A stretch of 64,000 nucleotides of DNA from Linum tenue. Its lineage: Eukaryota; Streptophyta; Magnoliopsida; Malpighiales; Linaceae. The position numbers were made by a program, and so were the translations under genes. Below are positions 58,534 to 64,000 of the stretch, piece after piece. The notes beneath the pieces were generated by a model. It saw only the letters and a list, made by a program, of their open reading frames with translations, was not told the origin of the DNA and ran no database searches. The DNA lies in NCBI GenBank assembly GCA_946122785.1, contig CAMGYJ010000009.1, positions 7,904,937 to 7,968,936 on the forward strand. Direction: 5' to 3'. Position 1 is the stretch's first letter. Every line of letters begins with the position of its first letter.

Positions 58534-60770
58534 TTGTCCGCTATTATTATTATTATTCACACAGCCACCTCTGGAATTAGTTAAGAGACAGATGAAAGGC
58601 AACAAAGAGGCCTCCTTCCAATTGATTGGGTTCTCCTCCCTCGGCCTCCGGCTCGTGACCGTCCTTTCCCATGACCAAAAAAAGGCCGATTCCGTTTTTT
58701 CCAGATTTTGGAATTACACAGCCACGAAACGTTTTCTTCTTTCTCACTCCAAAAACCTAAAACCCGTTGATGAAGCAACCTAAGACTCAAAAAACCCCAT
58801 ATGTGCAATGATCAACAACTGGAGTTTGGGGGTTTGTGAAGACTAATCTAGTCTCTTAGTGTTTGGAAACATACTTAATTAATTTACCCCCTCCTACATT
58901 GGAAGTTCCCCATCAAGACAACCGAGTACAATAGAAAGTGGGTACAACAAATTGTTAATCGGCATGGTACGGGTTAATTAAGCCGGCTTGCTAATTGTAA
59001 AATGTGGATAATAATAATTAAATTACCCTTGATTTTCATGTGGACTAGAGTGAAAATAGAGCACCTTGAGAAATAAGCTAAACCGGGTTTTCAACAATTA
59101 ATGGACAACAACTTACTTTGGTGGGATGTAAGAGCCTCAAATTTTTTAGCATCAATACTCAATGGTTCAAGTCAAAAGTAGGGGTGAGCGGGAGGAGGTT
59201 TGAGTGGAGAACCAATATAAAGCCTGACAAGCAAGACCTGTCAATCCGCGAGTTGATCCGGTACCCGCTGAGGAAAACGGGTGTCACATACAAGGTTTTT
59301 CGTGTTGGAGGTCACAGGTCGTCGTTTTTCCCTTTTGTTTTGTGAAATGCGCCCCCTTTTTGAATTTTTTTCTTTCATCTAACCTATCTTTGAAATTATA
59401 AGTTGAACAATTGAAAGTAATATGAGTGTGTTTGAAAGTTCACTTATATGTCATATCCAAGTACGAAATGTGATTTTGTTGTAATGTCATATGTCATTAC
59501 TCATATGTTAGATGCGATTTTATAGTATAAAATTTATAAATGTATATATCCAGACTAAACCGAGCTAAATCGATCGAACCATTAACTCTCAATCCACTTG
59601 CTCGATCGGGCCAATGGGCTACACCGAATTGACAACCTTGCTGGCAAGTAAGTATATATAGCATCATTTATGGCGGTAGATAATTGCCTAATTATGATAC
59701 AATATAGGTTTCCTTAAGCTATTCCATCATTCAATGCATAATGTTTCCTTGTATATATATTGTTTGTAAGCAAAATTAAGGTTAGCATAACAAATATATT
59801 GTGTCTTCTATAGGAGCTTAGTTTAGTTAAGCAATGTGGCTCATTGTAATGTCACACTATCAGCAAAAGTAATGGGGAGGACTCAATTGGGAAAGGATGA
59901 AATATAGCAAAAGATTAGTTCAAACATTGGACCGTTTAACATCCCTTGTGGCCTTGACAGTGTTTTGCCCTTCTCCCACACGTGAAGGTCATGCTTCACC
60001 GTTGCAACTGGACTCATTATCTCATTCACCAACCGTCGCGCTTTAAAAATCGTGAACTAAATGAGCCAAATTTGAGTAGAGTTGACGAACTTATTAAAGA
60101 GCCAACGTTTCAATAAACTAATCGAGCTCAACCGGTGTTTATAACCAAGCGGAGCCTAATGGATTAGCTTGCCTCATTTGTAGTACATCTTTTTTCCAGT
60201 ATTTGATTAAATAGAATTCATACGAACCCTGAACTACACAGGGGAACAATCCTAAATGCCAAAAAAAAAAAAACCTAAGTTTAATTTATCTTAAACTAGA
60301 CTAGGATAAGGTGGTCGAGGAAGAGAAAACGATGGGAAACCCTACTGGCAACAGAAATAACATTAACTTAGTTCACAGCTTAAGATAAAAACAGCTCCAT
60401 CAACCCACTGTTACCAATCAAGCTCCTGTCTTGTTCCCCCACACTCTGCCTCAAAAGAGTTTTCTACTCCACAGCAAACCCTTTTTGTCCGATGATACTG
60501 CCAAAACAGAGCATAATCCTAGGAGGAGGGAAGATGTGAACTGAACCCAGCCAGTTAGTTACACGCCCAGCTCCAATTACCCCCTAAAAAAAAAAAAGTT
60601 TCACATTCACCATTGTCGTTTCCAAAGGTTGCCCACAAGATTCAGTCACTTCCAATGCCACAAACCTTCCCTCCCTGCTTCCTTCCTTTGAACCTTTGGA
60701 CCATTTCATAAACTAATCTTTTCCACTTTTTTTTTCTTTTCTATGCCGGCACAAGGAGACCAATGCCTTG
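58534..60770. other. Spacer upstream of the NAC gene
   Basis: AT-rich. Around 59179 TAGGGGTGAGCGGG resembles a hAT-like MITE end, and CACCGAATTGACAACCTTG near 59622 resembles the end of the 15382 family, but I could not pair them. An A-run lies near 60260. The last 250 bases are the likely NAC promoter with pyrimidine-rich tracts. Confidence 0.45.
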
Positions 60771-60780
60771 TATAAATACA
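60771..60780 (+). promoter_or_regulatory. TATA box of the NAC gene
   Basis: CTTGTATAAATACAATAC lies about 120 bp upstream of the ATG at 60893, followed by a CA-rich leader. Good position and consensus. Confidence 0.7.
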
Positions 60781-60892
60781 ATACACCTTGACTCCAACAC
60801 AACTCCATACAAACTCAACAAACCCTCTTTTCATAGCAATTTCTTTCCTGAAGAAAAAAGAGAGAGAGAGACCTTACTTCTCACCTTTCATT

Positions 60893-62198
60893 ATGGAAAC
60901 GAAATCCGGGTCTGATATCCATCTACCGCCCGGGTTTCGATTCTACCCGACCGACGAAGAACTCATAGTACAGTACTTGAAGAACAGAATCAGATCGGCT
61001 CCTCTCCCGGCTTCCATCATTGCTGAGATCGATCTCTACAAGTTCGACCCGTGGGATCTACCAAGTATGTAATATCATTGCAGAAGGCTGATTCTCCATT
61101 CTTCCATTTCCTTTTTTCTATAAGCAAGTGTTGTCTATTCCTAGTTTCTAACGGGCAACTCCGACTTTCCCATGTATCTGTAACGAACAGAGAAGGCTTT
61201 GTTCGGAGAGGACGAATGGTACTTCTTCACACCAAGGGACAGGAAGTACCCAAATGGAGCCCGGCCGAACAGGGCAGCAGGTTCGGGGTACTGGAAGGCT
61301 ACCGGGACTGACAAACCCATTCTCAGTTCTACTGCAATGGCAAGTGTGGGTGTTAAGAAAGCTCTTGTGTTCTACAAAGGACGCCCACCTAAGGGAATTA
61401 AAACTGACTGGATCATGTATGAATATAGACTGCCTGATACCGCGGTCTCCACTGCCAGGCAAAAAGGGTCTATGAGGGTAAGTAAATAATATACAAAACC
61501 CTTCATTTGATATTTGTTTGCCCATTTGATATGCTGTGAAAAACTGAGAATCCCTTCTTTCCTTGCAGTTGGACGACTGGGTCCTATGCCGGGTTAGGCA
61601 AAAGTGCAGCAGCCCTAGGAGCCTGTGGGAAGATCGAAGTGCACCTATTCAAGAACTAGCAGGGACTTTCCCGAAACAGAATGAGCTGCTGCGAATGAGT
61701 GCAGATCTATGCAAGACAATGAATATGACAACTCCTAGTATCGAATTGGTCAACAAGCCAGGGAATACAAACAACCATAATAATGATGACATGGTGAGGA
61801 ACTACTTCAGCAACCCTAATGACGACGTGGTGAAGAATTACCTGTACAAGGAGTGCCCCATGCTGCCCTACATATTTGCATCTCAAGATTTTTCCTCCTG
61901 CACCACTAAACAACCAGCAGCATCCAGCATTAACTTTCAAGGCAGTGACAAGTCTAGCATTTCGGGTTATGAGGAGGAGTCTTCTGATGATAAGAACTTG
62001 CAATTCTCATCAGCTACTTCGCTCGATAACTTCTTTAACCCACTGAAGCGGAAAGATGTTGAAAGAGATCATCAGCAGCAGGATTCTAGTTTTTACCTAG
62101 GCAAGAAGCCTAAAAATGGAGATTTTGACGAAGACGCCATGATATCTATATGTGGAGACACCTTCGACATCAACTTTTGCGGAGACGATGAGTTTTAG
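60893..62198 (+). CDS. NAC-domain transcription factor
   Basis: Three exons: 60893-61064, 61191-61477 and 61569-62198, coding 362 residues. The NAC domain (about 11-162) has all five subdomains: [19 protein letters not shown] (A), [20 protein letters not shown] (B), [20 protein letters not shown] (C), [17 protein letters not shown] and [20 protein letters not shown] (D, nuclear/DNA-binding), then DWVLCRV (E). The intron 1 acceptor CAG at 61190 and donor after A 61064 restore [12 protein letters not shown]. The two introns sit at the positions usual for NAC genes. The C-terminal part is acidic and Ser/Asn-rich (e.g. [13 protein letters not shown]) and ends FCGDDEF, fitting an activation region. 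It looks nearest to the NAP/NAM/NOR part of the family, linked to senescence, fruit and organ development, but I cannot place it more finely. Intact. Confidence 0.94.
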
Positions 62199-63395
62199 AA
62201 TACTAATGATGGTGCTCTACAGCAAAACCAATCAGGCAGAGTATGAATAGCTTCATAACTTTAAGCTTCCCAAGCAACTAGACACCAGAGAAGGACCCAC
62301 CATACAATGTAATGTACATAACTCCGTAGTAGGGTTCTTTGAGTGCAAAAGGAAAACTCCTTTATGTTGAGAGTTGTTTCAGAAGATCACTAGCAACTAC
62401 TGCCCACAAAAATCAGGTCATTGAATTTCTACAAATTTGTAACAGCAGAATTTTCTGGGGGGAGCTACCATATCTCTAATACTTTACAATCAAATAGATA
62501 TGGCGAATATCCAAAACGAAATAAAATATGTGGTTGATCTTATCAGGCATGCGGATAGTGCATTTCCCAGGATCAATTCCAACAGCATTCCTTACAAACC
62601 TCAAGGTTCAGGAGTAATGAATCAATCACAACATCAACATAGCCAGCCCCATTTGGAGGAGAAGGGTCTAAATATAACAGAGCTGTAGGAAGAATCAATA
62701 GAACGTTTCACTTATCAAATTATATGCTTCATGTCACTTGAGCCAGTTATACCTTTTGTACAGATTGCTTGGGATCAGATTTACAGTCACAGGTAACTAG
62801 AAAATGTTCAGAAATATTGTACCTCTAGGCACACGAGTCCTCAGCCCAGGATCTAATAAGGAAATCATATCCAAGTTAGTGACCCTCACTGTCACCGAGG
62901 CATAAAATAAGATGTCTTTTCTTGAACTTGTGATTTTTCTGCTTCTAGTTCTGCTTCTAGACCATTTTTACTTAATCTACATGTAGGCTAGAAATGGTGT
63001 GGGAAGATTAGATTTGGAAACAAATTACTGTGGAAGAACAGGAAAGAAGGGAAATGAATACATATATGACCGAGTTCTGAGATCTTTACACAAGAAAGGT
63101 ACATTCTCAACTTGGAGCCAGAAAACTCATAAACATGATTGACAAACCAAACAAAAAAGGCAAGCAAGCGGAGTCATTGAAGTACATTACAGTGCCAGGG
63201 ATAGCCAACATCATCATAATGTCAGATGAGTCTCCATCAACAGTGCCCCTTTTCTTTCACTTCTTCAGTACACTACAAAAATCCATGCTTTCATGCTTTA
63301 GGTAACTTCCCAACAAACTTATATGATCTATAACACTATGTAGTTACATGGGCATCTAAAGTAATATACGCAAGTTGATCAGTGCAGGGAGCAAC
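62199..63395. other. Convergent 3' regions of the NAC and SYP7 genes
   Basis: The two genes face each other. The NAC 3' UTR probably occupies the first 250-300 bases and the SNARE 3' UTR the last 300-400. A 62-codon plus ORF (62500-62688) has no domain and is not called. Confidence 0.5.
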
Positions 63396-64000
63396 TTACT
63401 TGTACAAATAAGCAGCAATGCCTAAGATTATGATCAACAAAACAATATCGATGCAGAAATTCCTGCTGGATCTCAACTGTAGAGCAAATGTTTATTCAGT
63501 AAAGCAAGGAACTAGATTGGGTAGCAGCTGATTGAAAATCTTTTAACTGACATGAAATCATACCTGAGTAACAGTGTGCTTAAGTCTAACATTGGTGTTC
63601 TTAAGGTCAGATGCAGCCTTGTCCACCTGAAAGAACCAGAGGACAGATCCTCAAAATTAGATAGCACCAAGTCTTGCTTTTAAGAAAAGAAATCTGAATG
63701 CTATTTACCTTGGAATCGATTTCGTCAGCCAGAGGAACTTGCCTATCCAGTTCCTGTCAGCGTCACATAAGATCAATTAATCCGAGGCCTTAATTTATTC
63801 ACAGGCGAGTAACTTGACTAAAGTGGTCCATTCATCTCTCGCTCAACAGCCACTTCTTTGCATCAATAGGCATATGTAGATGGGAAAAGGAGAAGAAAAG
63901 CAACATCAAGAGATGAGGGAAAAACTACTACCTCGTTCATGTCATGGGCCATGTTCTTCAAAGTATCCAAACCTTCTGAAATCATCTCCAGACCTTGATC
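63396..64000 (-). CDS. SYP71: Qc-SNARE of the SYP7 family (3' part; 5' end outside window)
   Basis: Four minus-strand exons: 63932-64000 (continuing beyond the edge), 63709-63753, 63564-63626 and 63396-63476. They encode DQGLEMISEGLDTLKNMAHD, MNE, ELDRQVPLADEIDSK, VDKAASDLKNTNVRLKHTVT, Q, then the C-terminal anchor NFCIDIVLLIIILGIAAYLY. The SNARE heptad motif includes the central layer Q (ELDRQVPL), and a single membrane helix ends two residues before the stop. This layout is that of plant syntaxins SYP71-73 (Qc-SNAREs of the ER, plasma membrane and cell plate) that act in membrane fusion. All four splice junctions are GT-AG. The N-terminal part is missing only because the window stops. Confidence 0.9.

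Overview
The window reads as nuclear DNA of a eudicot plant. Genes have GT-AG introns, plant-specific families are present (NAC, PIP aquaporin, LUL-type RING ligase, MIR160), and the space between genes is AT-rich and crowded with MITEs, Mutator-like elements and decayed retrotransposons. I could not name the species.

Layout. 1-2.9 kb: repeats and a hAT-like MITE. 3.3-3.8 kb: RPL12 behind a typical ribosomal-protein promoter. 5.7 and 7.8 kb: two tiny genes encoding related 55- and 66-residue proteins of unknown function. 9-12.3 kb: a Tourist-like MITE, a dead LINE 3' end and a small MITE. 12.7-13.8 kb: a PIP2 aquaporin. 14-20.7 kb: AT-rich spacer with a hAT MITE and a receptor-kinase fragment. 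20.8-21.6 kb: a MIR160 gene, which explains a long stretch with no protein. 21.9-23.5 kb: a CRPK1-like kinase pseudogene on the minus strand. 23.6-27.3 kb: MITE, decayed copia element, MITE. 27.9-29.8 kb: LUL-type E3 ligase. 30-34 kb: MITEs and a long-TIR Mutator-like element. 34.3-35.6 kb (minus): methyltransferase-like protein with an upstream ORF in its leader. 38.1-42.1 kb (minus): an 11-exon WDR20/CreC-like WD40 protein. 43-47.2 kb: retroelement remains. 47.7-50.6 kb: P58IPK (ER TPR/J-protein) with an ER-stress element in its promoter. 51.2-53.8 kb: a non-autonomous LTR retrotransposon with a MITE in its 5' LTR. 54.6-58.5 kb: a Pack-MULE carrying a captured gene piece, a MITE and a third MULE. 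60.9-62.2 kb: a NAC factor. 63.4-64 kb (minus): the 3' end of a SYP7-type SNARE gene, cut by the window edge.

How the genes belong together. They are not an operon. The order RPL12 - PIP2 - LUL - uORF-bearing methyltransferase - WDR20-like matches, from memory, the Arabidopsis order At3g53430-At3g53390. The nearby P58IPK matches a third Arabidopsis block (At5g03160-At5g03200), which also holds a methyltransferase with a uORF and a LUL gene. The window therefore looks like a conserved syntenic backbone inflated by transposons. The strongest items for follow-up are MIR160, the small-protein pair, the uORF, the exact ERSE at P58IPK, the Pack-MULE chimera and two GC-AG introns in one gene.
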